Notes: generated by a model not told the origin, from the sequence alone. A stretch of DNA of 64,000 bases from Naasia sp. SYSU D00948 (GCF_017916515.1 NZ_JAFMTA010000001.1:1849127-1913126), one strand, 5' to 3'; counted from the stretch's first letter, positions 10,827 through 19,926 are shown. Translations and numbers: made by a program.

Positions 10827-11414
10827 ATGAGGTGGGACAGCCTGTTCGACGACCTCGAAGGTCAGCTCGAGCAGGAGCTCACCGCGGAGGGCGACGAGCT
10901 GCGGGCCGAGGAGGAGCGGCTCCGCATCGGGCGGCTGGCCCTGCGCGACCGGATCTGCGCACTGCTCGCCGCGCGCCCGCTCGACCCGCTGCGGCTCCGC
11001 CTCGTGACCGGAGAGCAGCTCTCGGTGCGCGCGCTCACCGTCGGGCGGGACTGGCTGAGCGGCGAGACGGGCGAGGGCGGACGCAGCGGGGTGATCGTCC
11101 CGCTCACCGCGGTCGCGGCCCTGGTGCTCCGGCCCGACGTCGTCGCCCTCTCGCTCGAGCCCGGCCAAGGCGTCGAGCGGGCCCTGCCCGCGCGACTCGG
11201 CCTGCCCTTCGTGCTCCGCGACCTCGCTCGGCGCCGGGTGCCGGTCAGCATCCAGCTCGCCGCGGGCTCCGTCGAGGGCACCATCGACCGGGTGGGCCGT
11301 GACACGCTCGACCTGGCCGTCCACGACCTGGACCTGCCCCGGCGGAGCAACGCCGTCCGCGCCGTCGAGGTGCTCGCGCTGCCCGCGGTGCTCGCCGTCC
11401 GCCTCCGCGGCTAG
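10827..11414 (+). CDS. Conserved actinobacterial protein of unknown function
   Basis: 195-residue soluble protein starting MRWDSLFDDLEGQLEQEL. The first 60 residues form a charged helix rich in Glu and Leu; the rest alternates short beta-like segments (LRLRLVTGEQLSVRALTVG, VIVPLTAVAALVL, VSIQLAAGSVEGTIDRVG), suggesting a small beta-barrel such as an Sm/SH3-like fold. I do not recognise a named family and see no catalytic motif. The ATG at 10827 was chosen because it fits the -10 box; an in-frame start 219 bp upstream would run through the DnaA-box region. Confidence 0.75.
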   Translation: MRWDSLFDDLEGQLEQELTAEGDELRAEEERLRIGRLALRDRICALLAARPLDPLRLRLVTGEQLSVRALTVGRDWLSGETGEGGRSGVIVPLTAVAALVLRPDVVALSLEPGQGVERALPARLGLPFVLRDLARRRVPVSIQLAAGSVEGTIDRVGRDTLDLAVHDLDLPRRSNAVRAVEVLALPAVLAVRLRG

Positions 11415-11463
11415 GACGCGCCCACGTCGTGATCCGCTGGCATCCTGGCTAGCCTTTCCCTTC

Positions 11464-12645
11464 GTGATCAGAACCGAGGAAGAGGCGCTCGCCGCCGCAC
11501 AGTCCATCGCCGGCCGCCTCGCGTCCGACGCGGCCGCGCGCGATCAGGCGAACCAGAACCCGGTGGCGGAGGTGGCGCTGATCCGCGAGGCCGGACTGCT
11601 GCCGATCCTGGTCCCCGCCGAGCTCGGCGGCGGAGGGCTGGACTGGGCGGCCGTGCTGCGGGTCGTCCGGCCGATCCTCCGGGCGGACGCCTCCATCGGG
11701 CACCTGCTCGCGTACCACTACGTGAACTCGTGGCGCACCGTCCTCAATCCCGAGACGGAGCGGGTGCACGCCCTGTGGGCCGACACCGCTCGCCACCAGT
11801 GGTTCTGGGGAGGGGCCGGGAATCCGCGGGACGAGGGGCTCGTGCTCACGCGCGACGGGGACGGCTTCCGCGTCTCGGGGCGCAAGTTCTTCGCCACGGG
11901 CTCCTCCGTCGCCGACCGGATCACCGCGAGCGGGATCCGGGAGGACACGGGGGAGCGGCTCGCGATCGTCGTCGACGCGCACGCGGAGGGCGTCACGCAC
12001 CCCCTCGACTGGCAGAACATGGGCCAGCGGCTCTCCGCGAGCGGATCCGTCGTCTTCGAGAACACGCCCGTGCCGATCGAGCACGTCCTCGGCTCCTCCG
12101 ACCAGGAGGGCGCCGGGTACCGGCCCTTCGCGTCGCTCTCGATCCTCTTCTTCCAGCTGCTGCTCTCGCACATCCACGTCGGCATCGCCGAGGGGGCGGT
12201 CGAGGCCGCGGCCGGCTACGCCCGGAGCTCGACCAAGCCCTGGCCGACCTCGGGTGTCGACACCGCCCTGAAGGACCCGTACATCCTCGGCACCCTCGGC
12301 GAGCTGATCGCCGCCACCCGCGCCTCGGACGCGCTCGTCTGGCGCGCCACCGAGCGGGCGGTGGCCGCGGCCGATCGGGGCTGGGACCTGACGGACGAGG
12401 AGCGCGGGGAGCTCGCGATCGAGATCACGGCCGCGAAGGTCGATTCGACGCGGACCGTCCTCGACGTCACCTCGCGCGCCTTCGAGCTCACGGGCGCTCG
12501 CGCGACGACGACCTCGCACGGCTTCGACCGGTTCTGGCGCAACGCGCGCACCATCACGCTGCACGACCCCGTCGTCTACAAGTCGAAGGAGCTGGGGGAG
12601 TGGGCGCTCACGGGCGCCTACCCGACCCCGAGCCGCTACAGCTGA
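11464..12645 (+). CDS. Acyl-CoA-dehydrogenase-fold flavin monooxygenase, DszC/SfnB-like
   Basis: 393-residue flavoprotein of the acyl-CoA dehydrogenase superfamily. Motifs include REAGLLPILVPAELGGGG near the N-terminus, the flavin-binding middle domain (FFATGSSVADRITASG) and the C-terminal helical domain ending DPVVYKSKELGEWAL. The C-terminal HDPVVYKSKELG segment and the lack of the acyl-CoA catalytic Glu context resemble the DszC/SfnB branch, FMNH2-dependent monooxygenases acting on organosulfur compounds. Substrate unknown; an adjacent sulfur-salvage locus makes sulfur metabolism plausible. GTG start at 11464, with -10-like TAGCCT at 11450-11455 (leaderless geometry). Confidence 0.82.
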   Translation: MIRTEEEALAAAQSIAGRLASDAAARDQANQNPVAEVALIREAGLLPILVPAELGGGGLDWAAVLRVVRPILRADASIGHLLAYHYVNSWRTVLNPETERVHALWADTARHQWFWGGAGNPRDEGLVLTRDGDGFRVSGRKFFATGSSVADRITASGIREDTGERLAIVVDAHAEGVTHPLDWQNMGQRLSASGSVVFENTPVPIEHVLGSSDQEGAGYRPFASLSILFFQLLLSHIHVGIAEGAVEAAAGYARSSTKPWPTSGVDTALKDPYILGTLGELIAATRASDALVWRATERAVAAADRGWDLTDEERGELAIEITAAKVDSTRTVLDVTSRAFELTGARATTTSHGFDRFWRNARTITLHDPVVYKSKELGEWALTGAYPTPSRYS

Positions 12646-12668
12646 CCCCGACCCCGTCGACGGGGTGT

Positions 12669-12770
12669 GCGCGGATCAGGAGTCCTCCGCGCGCACCCGG
12701 CGTGTCCGTCCTGATCCGCGCGCGCAGGCGGCCGTCCGTCCTGATCCGCGCGCGATCTCCTGATCCGCGC
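12669..12770. repeat. Clustered 13-bp repeats between convergent genes
   Basis: TCCTGATCCGCGC occurs at 12709-12721, 12739-12751 and 12758-12770, with its inverse complement at 12669-12681. The first two copies sit in a longer 30-bp-period direct repeat. The inverted copy can pair with any of the others to form a long hairpin. The region separates the 3' ends of the DszC-like gene and mtnD, so it may act as a bidirectional terminator or be a REP-like element. Confidence 0.6.
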
Positions 12771-12834
12771 AGGAACGGGATCGGGAACGGGGAAGAGAGA
12801 AGGGGCCCGCCGTCCGGCGAGCGGTGCGGGTCGG

Positions 12835-13425
12835 TCAGGCGCCGACGAGCTGGTTGCGGCGCTCGGCCAGCTGGTCGTACGTCGCGAAGTTCTCGGCGAT
12901 CGGGCTGCCGGTGAAGTGGCCCACCCAGCCCTCGTCGTCGTGGAAGAAGCGCACCGAGACGTACTCGGGGTTGGTGCCCATGTCGAACCAGTGCGTGGTG
13001 TTCGCGGGCACCGAGATCAGGTCGCCGGCCTCGCAGAACACCGCGTGCACCTTGCCGTTCGCGTGCAGGTAGAACACGCCGCTGCCGCTCGCGAAGTAGC
13101 GGTCCTCGTCGTCGTCGTGGCGGTGCTCGCTGAGGAACTTGCCGCGCGCCGTGCGCACGGTCTCCTCCCACTCGGGTCCCTCGCCGCGCTGCAGCTGCAC
13201 GACGTCCACGAGCGTGTAGCCCTCCGCGGCCAGGACGTCGTCGATCTCGGCGCGGTACGTGTCGAGGACCTGGTCCTGCGACGGGTTCTCGGGCAGCGGC
13301 TTGACCTCCCAGCGGGAGAAGCGGGCGCCCAGGCCGGCAAGGGTCTCCCGGATGCGCTCCGGGTCCGTCGTCTCGAGCACGGGGGTGCCGGGGTCGGTCT
13401 CGTTCCACACGGTGAGCAGCGTCAT
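12835..13425 (-). CDS. mtnD: Acireductone dioxygenase
   Basis: Methionine salvage: oxidises the acireductone 1,2-dihydroxy-3-keto-5-methylthiopentene to formate and 4-methylthio-2-oxobutanoate (Fe form). The 196-residue cupin has the metal-binding motif HRHDDDE (H-x-H-x3-E) and the later histidine in ANTTHWFDMG. ATG at 13425 has a clear AAGGAG (13432-13437). It is divergent from the importer operon and lies apart from mtnA-C-B, which are on the far side of the importer-kinase operon. Confidence 0.95.
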   Translation of the reverse strand: MTLLTVWNETDPGTPVLETTDPERIRETLAGLGARFSRWEVKPLPENPSQDQVLDTYRAEIDDVLAAEGYTLVDVVQLQRGEGPEWEETVRTARGKFLSEHRHDDDEDRYFASGSGVFYLHANGKVHAVFCEAGDLISVPANTTHWFDMGTNPEYVSVRFFHDDEGWVGHFTGSPIAENFATYDQLAERRNQLVGA

Positions 13426-13523
13426 CTCGTCTCCTTCTTGTGTCCCCCTCGATTCTGCCGCGCTCCGCGGGGCCGCGCACACGCGAGCCCGCGCAGCAGC
13501 CCCGCGCCCGTAACACGGCGTCA

Positions 13524-13560
13524 CGGCGGTTCGACCGCCGCAGGCGCCGCTGTCTAGGGT
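13524..13560 (+). promoter_or_regulatory. Palindrome and -10-like box before the importer operon
   Basis: Perfect inverted repeat CGGCGGT-TCG-ACCGCCG (13524-13540) followed by a -10-like TAGGGT (13555-13560), in the 199-bp space between the divergent mtnD and binding-protein genes. The placement suits an operator near the -35 region. No regulator gene for the cluster is obvious in the window. Confidence 0.35.
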
Positions 13561-13624
13561 CGCTACCGCGCCGGGCCCGCAGCACTCCCGGCGGCTGCAC
13601 CGACGTCCGAGAACAGAGGCATCC

Positions 13625-14716
13625 ATGACCCGACGACCGCTCCTCCTGCTCGCCGCCACCTCGGCGGCCGTCCTCACGCTGGCCGGCTGCGCGCAGTCCT
13701 CCGCCGGCCAGAGCTCGGGCGGGGCCGCCGCCGACGCGCCCGCAGCCTCCGCGGCGCCCGCGCCCGCCCCGTTCGACGGCGACCCCGTCGAGGTCGCCCT
13801 CGTCCGGCAGAGCGGCGCCGGCGACTACTTCACCGCCTGGGGCTCGGGCGCGCAGAAGCAGGCCGAGGCCGTGAACATCGAGCTGACCGTCACCGACGCC
13901 CGCAACGACAACGCCAAGCACGCGTCCGACCTCGAGCAGGCGATCGCGAGCGCACCGGACGCGATCATCGTGGACCACGGTCAGACCGACACCATCGAGC
14001 CGCTCGTGCACCAGGCCGTCGACGCAGGCATCCCGGTGGTCGTCTACGACCTCGCGCTCAACGACCCGACCGGCGTCATCGTGACCTCCCAGTCGGACGA
14101 GTCCATGGCCCAGGGGGTGCTGGACCAGCTGATCGAGGACGTCGGCGAGGGCGCCCAGGTCGGCTACGTCAGCGCCACCGGGTTCGCTCCGCTGGACCGC
14201 CGGGCCGCCGTCTGGAACCAGGTCGTCGAGGACAACGGGCTGCAGCAGGTCTTCTCGACCGGCAAGGTCACCGAGTCGACCGCGACCGACAACATCCCGC
14301 TCGTGGACGCCGCGCTGAAGCAGAACCCCGAGGTGCAGGCGATCTTCGCCCCGTACGACGAGATCACCAAGGGCGCCGTGCAGGCGGTTCTGCAGAACAA
14401 CCTGCAGGAGCAGGTCAAGGTCTACGGCATCGACATCTCGAACGCGGACATCGAGGTCATGATCACGGAGGGCAGCCCCTGGGTCGCCACCTCGGCGACC
14501 GACCCCGCCGCGGTCGGCGCGGCCGTCGTCCGCACCCTCGCGCTCTCCCTCGCCGGGGAGCTCGAGGAGGAGAGCGTCCAGTTCCCCGCCGTGACCATCA
14601 CCCAGGAGTTCCTCCTCGACGAGGGGATCACGAACGTCACCGAGCTGCGCGAGGCGGAGCCGGACCTGCTCCTCGACGACGTCGTGACGGCCGATTGGCT
14701 GCCCGCGGTCTCGTGA
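13625..14716 (+). CDS. ABC substrate-binding lipoprotein, probably for methylthioribose
   Basis: 363-residue lipoprotein of the periplasmic sugar-binding (RbsB, peripla_BP_4) type. It has a signal peptide with lipobox LAGC near residue 21, a low-complexity Ala/Pro/Ser tether, then the binding fold (EVALVRQSGAGDYFTAWGSG...; AIIVDHGQTDTIEPLVHQAVDAGIPVVVYD). First gene of a four-gene operon with ATPase, permease and MtnK kinase, all overlapping by 4 nt. That context, plus mtn genes on both sides, implies 5-methylthioribose as ligand; the sequence itself shows only a ribose-type sugar binder. Confidence 0.85.
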   Translation: MTRRPLLLLAATSAAVLTLAGCAQSSAGQSSGGAAADAPAASAAPAPAPFDGDPVEVALVRQSGAGDYFTAWGSGAQKQAEAVNIELTVTDARNDNAKHASDLEQAIASAPDAIIVDHGQTDTIEPLVHQAVDAGIPVVVYDLALNDPTGVIVTSQSDESMAQGVLDQLIEDVGEGAQVGYVSATGFAPLDRRAAVWNQVVEDNGLQQVFSTGKVTESTATDNIPLVDAALKQNPEVQAIFAPYDEITKGAVQAVLQNNLQEQVKVYGIDISNADIEVMITEGSPWVATSATDPAAVGAAVVRTLALSLAGELEEESVQFPAVTITQEFLLDEGITNVTELREAEPDLLLDDVVTADWLPAVS

Positions 14717-16275
14717 CCCACGAGCACACCGCACCGCTCGAGGGAGGCGACCGCACGGTCGTCTCCCTCGACGGCGTGTCCGTCAGCTACGGACCGAACC
14801 GCGTCCTGACCGGCGTCGACGCGGACATCCGGGCGGGCGAGATCACCGCCCTGCTCGGCACGAACGGCGCCGGCAAGTCGACCCTGATCAAGGCGCTCAG
14901 CGGAGCGAACCCTCGGTACGGCGGTACGATCTCGATCGACGGCGAGGTGGTGCGGCTCTCCAGCCCGCAGGCCGCGATCAGGCACGGCGTCGCGACCGTG
15001 CACCAGAAGGTCGCGGACGGCATCGTCCCCGGGCTCTCGGTCGCCGACAACCTCCTCCTGACCGACTACGGACGCTCCGGCGGCCGCTTCGTGAGCAGGC
15101 GCGAGACGCTGCGCCGGGCACGGGAGGTCCTCGCGGTCCTCGACCTGCCCTGGTCCGACAAGCTGCTGCGCGAGGACGCCGGCCAGCTCGGCATCTCCGA
15201 CGCCCAGCTCCTGCTGCTCGCCCGGGTCCTCCGCGAGCGCCCCCGCCTCCTGATCCTGGACGAGCCGACGTCCGCGCTCACCGCGCCGGAGGTCGAGCGG
15301 CTCTTCCGCGTCCTGGGGCGGCTCCGCGAGGCGGGTCTCGCGATCCTCTACGTGTCGCACCGGTTCGGGGAGATCGAGACGCTCGCCGACCGCGTCCTCG
15401 TCCTCCGCGATGGCGTCCTCGAGCTCGACGTCCGCCGCCCCTTCGACTGGCACGTGATCCTCGAGCGCATGCTCGGCAGGGCCACCGAGCTCAGCGTGGC
15501 CCTCAGCGACGTGCGCCGTGGCGGGACGACCTCGCTCGCCGTGCGCGGTGCGCGCCTCCAGCCGGACGCCGACCCGGTCGACCTCGACATCCGGGCCGGC
15601 GAGGTCCTCGGCGTGCTCGGCCTGATCGGCGCGGGCAAGACCGAGCTCGCGGAGACCCTCGCGGGGGTGCGCCCGGCGGGCGACGCGCGCATGGAGCTCG
15701 ACGGCAGCCCGTACCGGCCGGCGCACCCGGACGCCGCCATCCGCGCCGGGGTCGTGCTCGTGCCCGAGGACCGGCAGGCCCAGGGCATCGTGCCCGGCTG
15801 GAGCGTCGTCCACAACGTGACCCTGCCGTTCCTCCGCGCGGCGTCGAACGGGCTCGGGATGCTGTCCGGCGGACGCGAGCGCGAGCGGGGGCAGTCGGTC
15901 GTCGCCGGATTCGGCGTCGTGACGCGAGACCTCTCGACGCCGATCGACGACCTGTCCGGCGGCAACCAGCAGAAGGTCGTCGTCGGCCGCTGGCTCAGCG
16001 CCGACCCCCGGGTCGCGCTCCTCGACGAGCCCTTCCGGGGCGTCGACCTCGACGCCCGGCGCGAGATCGGCGCCACCCTCCGCCGCCTCGCCCGTGACTG
16101 CAGGGCCGGCGTCCTCCTCTCGTCCGACGTCGACGAGGTCCTCGAGCTCGCGGACCGCATCGTCGTCCTCGTCGAGGGCCGCATAGTCCTCGACGCCTAC
16201 GCCGACACCGTCGGGCGCGACACCGTCGTGGCGTCGCTGCTCGGCGCCACCAACCGGAACGGGGTACCCGCGTGA
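14713..16275 (+). CDS. Sugar-type ABC transporter ATPase (duplicated nucleotide-binding domains)
   Basis: 520-residue RbsA-like ATPase with two nucleotide-binding domains. The first has Walker A GTNGAGKST near residue 56 and Walker B LLILDEPTSALT; its signature segment (LGISDAQLLLLARV) departs from LSGGQ. The second has Walker-A-like GLIGAGKTE, a canonical LSGGNQQKVVVGRW signature and Walker B ALLDEPFRGVD. The GTG at 14713 overlaps the preceding stop (GTGA), which fixes the start. It energises import through the permease that follows. Confidence 0.9.
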   Translation: MTHEHTAPLEGGDRTVVSLDGVSVSYGPNRVLTGVDADIRAGEITALLGTNGAGKSTLIKALSGANPRYGGTISIDGEVVRLSSPQAAIRHGVATVHQKVADGIVPGLSVADNLLLTDYGRSGGRFVSRRETLRRAREVLAVLDLPWSDKLLREDAGQLGISDAQLLLLARVLRERPRLLILDEPTSALTAPEVERLFRVLGRLREAGLAILYVSHRFGEIETLADRVLVLRDGVLELDVRRPFDWHVILERMLGRATELSVALSDVRRGGTTSLAVRGARLQPDADPVDLDIRAGEVLGVLGLIGAGKTELAETLAGVRPAGDARMELDGSPYRPAHPDAAIRAGVVLVPEDRQAQGIVPGWSVVHNVTLPFLRAASNGLGMLSGGRERERGQSVVAGFGVVTRDLSTPIDDLSGGNQQKVVVGRWLSADPRVALLDEPFRGVDLDARREIGATLRRLARDCRAGVLLSSDVDEVLELADRIVVLVEGRIVLDAYADTVGRDTVVASLLGATNRNGVPA

Positions 16276-17312
16276 GCACATCCAGCATGTCGGCCCGCGT
16301 TACGACCGCGGTCTCCGCGGGCGTCGCCCGGTGGGGCTTCATCGCCGTCACCGTCCTCCTCATCGCCTTCTTCGCGACCACGGAGCCCAGCTTCCGCACG
16401 CTCGACAACGCCCTCGGGATGCTCAAGTTCATCGCCCCCACGGCGATCGCAGGCCTCGGCGTCGCGCTCGCGATGACCGTGGGCGGGATCGACCTCTCGG
16501 TCGGGGCGAGTGCGGGGTTCGCGGTCTCGATCGCCGCCTGGACGATGGTCATCGGCAACCAGGTGGGCGGCGTCGCGATCGCGACGGTGCTCCTGGGCGG
16601 GGCGATCATCGGCGCCGTGAACGCCCTGCTCGTCGTCGTCGCGAAGATCCCCGACCTGCTGGCCACGCTCACGACGATGTTCGTCGTCGTCGGCCTGAAG
16701 CTCATCCTCGTCAACGGCCAGTCGATCTCGTCCCGGATGACCCTGCCGGACGGGTCCACAGCACCCGGCGTCTTCACCGCCGACTTCCTCTGGCTCGACC
16801 GCGGGCGCATCGGGCCCATCCCCGTCCCGGTGATCCTGTTCCTCGTGCTCACCGCGCTGCTCTGGTTCGTGCTCGAGCACACCCGCTGGGGCCGGGCGCT
16901 GTACGCGGTCGGAGCGAACCCGGAGGCCGCGCGTCTGGCCGGCATCCGCGTCCGCACCTACCGCGCCGCCGCCTACATCGGGTGCGGGCTCCTCGCCTCG
17001 ATCGCCGGGCTCTTGCTCGCGGCGCGGATCGGGCAGGGCGACGTCAGCGCGGGCAACTCCCTGCTCCTCGATGCCGTCGCCGTCGCGCTGGTCGGCGTCT
17101 CGGTGCTCGGCGCCGGCAAGCCGAACGCGTGGGGCACCGCGCTCGGCGCCGTCCTCGTCGCGGTCATGATCACCGGGTTCACCATGCTCGGACTCCCGTA
17201 CTATGCACAGGACTTCGGCAAGGGAATCGTCCTGCTCGTCGCGCTCCTCTTCAGTTTCACGTTCAGCCGCCGGCGGGTCGCCGTCACGGCAGGAAGCACC
17301 GCCTCGCAATGA
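16272..17312 (+). CDS. ABC sugar permease (RbsC-like)
   Basis: 346-residue integral membrane protein of the ribose/xylose permease family with about 8-10 hydrophobic segments and the family motif GIDLSVGASAGF near residue 75, plus the EAARLAGIRV coupling loop near residue 220. GTG start at 16272 overlaps the ATPase stop by 4 nt, and its own stop overlaps the mtnK ATG by 4 nt. It forms the channel of the presumed methylthioribose importer. Confidence 0.9.
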   Translation: MSTSSMSARVTTAVSAGVARWGFIAVTVLLIAFFATTEPSFRTLDNALGMLKFIAPTAIAGLGVALAMTVGGIDLSVGASAGFAVSIAAWTMVIGNQVGGVAIATVLLGGAIIGAVNALLVVVAKIPDLLATLTTMFVVVGLKLILVNGQSISSRMTLPDGSTAPGVFTADFLWLDRGRIGPIPVPVILFLVLTALLWFVLEHTRWGRALYAVGANPEAARLAGIRVRTYRAAAYIGCGLLASIAGLLLAARIGQGDVSAGNSLLLDAVAVALVGVSVLGAGKPNAWGTALGAVLVAVMITGFTMLGLPYYAQDFGKGIVLLVALLFSFTFSRRRVAVTAGSTASQ

Positions 17313-18517
17313 CCGACTTCACGCTCCTGACCCCCGACACGGTCCCCGGCTACCTCGCCTCGAGCCCCGCCCTGCAGCAGGTCGTCGACCCGGACGCGCT
17401 CGACTCGGTCGCCGAGATCGGCGACGGCAACATGAACCTCGTGTTCGTCGTCCGCGACCGGAACGGCCGCGGCGTCGTCCTCAAGCAATCGCTGCCGCAC
17501 GCGCGCTCCGACCCCGGCTGGCCCATCACGCGGGACCGGTCCCGCCGCGAGGCGGTGCTGCTCTCCGAGCACTTCCGCTTCGACGCCGAGCACGTGCCCG
17601 CCGTCTACTCCTACGACGCCGACAACCACGTGCTCGCGATCGAGGACCTCAGCGACCACCAGGTGTGGCGCCGCGAGCTCATCGCCGGCCGCGTCCACGA
17701 CTACGCCGCCGAGGCCCTGGGGCGGTACGTCGCCCGGGTCGGCTTCGGGACGAGCGTGTTCGGCATGCCGGTCGTCGAGAAGCGGCAGCTCGTCGCGGCC
17801 ACGGTCAACGCCGAGCTCACCGAGATCACCGAGGACCTCGTCTTCACCGAGCCGTACATCGAGCACGAGCACAACAGCGTGCTGCCCGCCAACGAGCCGG
17901 ACGTGCTCGCGCTGCGCTCCGACCGCGCCCTGATCCGCGAGATCGGCAAGGCCAAGATCGCGTTCATCGACAACACGCAGGCGCTGCTGCACGGCGACCT
18001 GCACACCGGATCGGTGTTCGTGCGCGCGGAGGGCCAGTCGGTCCGCGCGTTCGACCCGGAGTTCGGCGCGTACGGGCCGATCGGCTTCGACCTCGGCGCC
18101 GTCTGGGCGAACCTGGTGCTCGCGGCCGCGCGGGCCGAGGCGCTCGGCGAGCCGCGCCGCGCCGACCAGATCCTGCGCCTTCCGGTGGTCCTGCTCGACG
18201 CGTTCGAGGAGGAGTACCGGCGCCTGTGGCCGTCCCGCGTGGACCCCCGGGTGTATCCGGACGAGGTGCTCGAGGACGTGCTCGCCGGCATCCGCCTCGA
18301 CTCCGCGGTCTACGCGGCCGCGAAGGCGATCCGGCGCATCGTCGGCTTCGCCAAGGTCGCGGACATCGAAACCCTGGAGCCCGAGGCGCGCGAGGGCGCG
18401 GCGCGCGGCGTGCTGCGCGCCGGCCGGGCCCTCGCGGTGGAGCGCCACGACGACCCGTCGCCGGTCGCCCTCAACCTCCGGGTCGCCGAGATCCTCGCGG
18501 AGACGGCGCGCCGCTAG
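17309..18517 (+). CDS. mtnK: S-methyl-5-thioribose kinase
   Basis: Phosphorylates 5-methylthioribose to its 1-phosphate, the entry point to methionine salvage after import. The 402-residue protein has the choline-kinase-like fold: glycine-rich N-lobe (IGDGNMNLVFVV near residue 37), conserved Lys in VVLKQSLPHAR, catalytic loop LLHGDLHTGSV (about 228-238) and the metal-binding FDPEFGAYGPIGFDLG. Start fixed by the ATGA overlap with the permease. Translational coupling to the importer strongly supports methylthioribose as the transported sugar. Confidence 0.95.
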   Translation: MTDFTLLTPDTVPGYLASSPALQQVVDPDALDSVAEIGDGNMNLVFVVRDRNGRGVVLKQSLPHARSDPGWPITRDRSRREAVLLSEHFRFDAEHVPAVYSYDADNHVLAIEDLSDHQVWRRELIAGRVHDYAAEALGRYVARVGFGTSVFGMPVVEKRQLVAATVNAELTEITEDLVFTEPYIEHEHNSVLPANEPDVLALRSDRALIREIGKAKIAFIDNTQALLHGDLHTGSVFVRAEGQSVRAFDPEFGAYGPIGFDLGAVWANLVLAAARAEALGEPRRADQILRLPVVLLDAFEEEYRRLWPSRVDPRVYPDEVLEDVLAGIRLDSAVYAAAKAIRRIVGFAKVADIETLEPEAREGAARGVLRAGRALAVERHDDPSPVALNLRVAEILAETARR

Positions 18518-18528
18518 GCGGAAGCGCC

Positions 18529-18569
18529 GCTGGTCGAGGAGTCGAGCCGGGGCGCGCTCCTCGACCAGC
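18529..18569. terminator. Bidirectional hairpin between mtnK and mtnB
   Basis: Perfect 13-bp inverted repeat GCTGGTCGAGGAG (18529-18541) and CTCCTCGACCAGC (18557-18569) with a 15-nt loop, in the 60-bp gap between the two convergent operons. Confidence 0.7.
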
Positions 18570-18577
18570 AGCTCGAG

Positions 18578-19213
18578 TCAGCGGGCGCGCGTGCGCACCG
18601 TGAAGCGGAGGAGCCACTCCGTGATCTCGGTGTGGCGGCGGGCCGCCGCCACGTCCTCGCCCCACGCGTACATCCCGTGCGAGGCGACGATGATCGCCGG
18701 CACCTCGGCGATGCCGCCGGCGGGTCGCCTGTAGACCGCCTCGAAGCGGTCGCCGAGCTCGACCATGTCCTGGCTGTTCTGCACGACCGGGATGACAACG
18801 CGCTCCCCGTGGGCGGAATGCCCGATGCCCTTGAGCATCTCCATGTCCGAGATCGCCACGCCCTCCGGCCAGTGGAAGCCGGCCTCCACCGCCGCCATCG
18901 CGTGAACGTGGACGGCGGCTCCGGCGCCCGTCACGGCCGCGATCCGCGCGTGCAGCCCCGCCTCGGCCGACGGGATGAGCCCGCGCGTGTCGCCCGGGAG
19001 GAGGTCGCCCTTCCCGTCGACGAGGACGACGTGCTCGGGCGCCAGCTCGCTCTTGTCGAAGCCGGATGCCGTCACGGCCAGGCGGAGCGGGTCGCGGTCG
19101 AGGGTAAGGGACAGGTTCCCGGAGGTCCCACGCATCCAGCCCATGCTCGCGAAGCGGGCGGATTCGGCGGCGAGGACCGCTCCCGCCTCGCGCAGTCGGC
19201 GCTCGTCGATCAC
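18578..19213 (-). CDS. mtnB: Methylthioribulose-1-phosphate dehydratase
   Basis: Methionine salvage: dehydrates methylthioribulose-1-P to the diketopentyl phosphate. The 211-residue class II aldolase/adducin-fold protein has MRGTSGNLS near residue 27, the catalytic Glu in SAEAGLHARIAA (about 83), the zinc-binding histidines VHVHAM (about 102-104) and the late His in ASHGMYAWG. Last of the coupled operon mtnA-mtnC-mtnB; its start overlaps mtnC by 4 nt. Confidence 0.95.
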   Translation of the reverse strand: MIDERRLREAGAVLAAESARFASMGWMRGTSGNLSLTLDRDPLRLAVTASGFDKSELAPEHVVLVDGKGDLLPGDTRGLIPSAEAGLHARIAAVTGAGAAVHVHAMAAVEAGFHWPEGVAISDMEMLKGIGHSAHGERVVIPVVQNSQDMVELGDRFEAVYRRPAGGIAEVPAIIVASHGMYAWGEDVAAARRHTEITEWLLRFTVRTRAR

Positions 19214-19926
19214 GGGGCCGTCACCTCCACCTCGTCGAAGGACGACACGACGGGGACGTCGCCGTGGTCGGCACCGTGCCAGGGCTCGCCCGGACGGCTG
19301 AACGCGACCACCTGCCAGCCCGCGGCGCGGGCAGCAGTGACCTCCTCGGGGTGGTCGGTGAAGAATACGAGCTCCTCCGGCGACCGGCCCAGCTCGGCCG
19401 CGATCTTCTCGTAGGACGCCGCCTCCTTCTTCGGCCCGGCGTTGACCGTGTCGAAGTAGGCGATGACGAGCGGGGTGAGGTCCCCGGCGGGGGAGTGCTC
19501 GAACCAGGGCCGCTGCGAGGTGACGGAGCCGGACGAGAAGCAGGCGATCTGGGTGCCGGCGGCGTGCCAGGCGCGGAGCTTGGGGATGACGTCGTCGAAG
19601 AAGTGCGAGGAGATCTCGCCCCGCCGGAAGCCCTCCGCCCAGATCTGGCCCTGCAGGGTCTTGAGGGGCGTGGACTTCACGTCCTTGTCCATGAAGCCGT
19701 GCAGTGCGGCGACGATCGTCTCGTCGTCCGCGTCCTCCGGCAGCCCGGCCTCCTCGATCGTCTGCCGCCGCGCCTGCTGGACGGCGGGGTCGTCGGCGTG
19801 CTCGCGCAGCCAGGGCAGCAGCCGGGGACGTGCGTAGTCGTACAGGTCGCCGAGGATGAAGCCGGCCGCGCTGGTGGTGCCTTCGAGGTCCACGACGAGG
19901 ACTCTGGCGGGAATCGAGAGGGTCAT
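19210..19926 (-). CDS. mtnC: Acireductone synthase (enolase-phosphatase E1)
   Basis: Bifunctional HAD-superfamily enzyme that enolises and dephosphorylates the diketopentyl phosphate to acireductone, the MtnD substrate. The 238-residue protein has HAD motif I in the family form VVDLEGTTSA (about 11-20), motif II CFSSGSVTSQ, the Lys/Gly segment AGPKKEAASY and the acidic motif VFFTDHPEEV. Overlaps mtnA and mtnB by 4 nt on each side. Confidence 0.95.
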   Translation of the reverse strand: MTLSIPARVLVVDLEGTTSAAGFILGDLYDYARPRLLPWLREHADDPAVQQARRQTIEEAGLPEDADDETIVAALHGFMDKDVKSTPLKTLQGQIWAEGFRRGEISSHFFDDVIPKLRAWHAAGTQIACFSSGSVTSQRPWFEHSPAGDLTPLVIAYFDTVNAGPKKEAASYEKIAAELGRSPEELVFFTDHPEEVTAARAAGWQVVAFSRPGEPWHGADHGDVPVVSSFDEVEVTAP

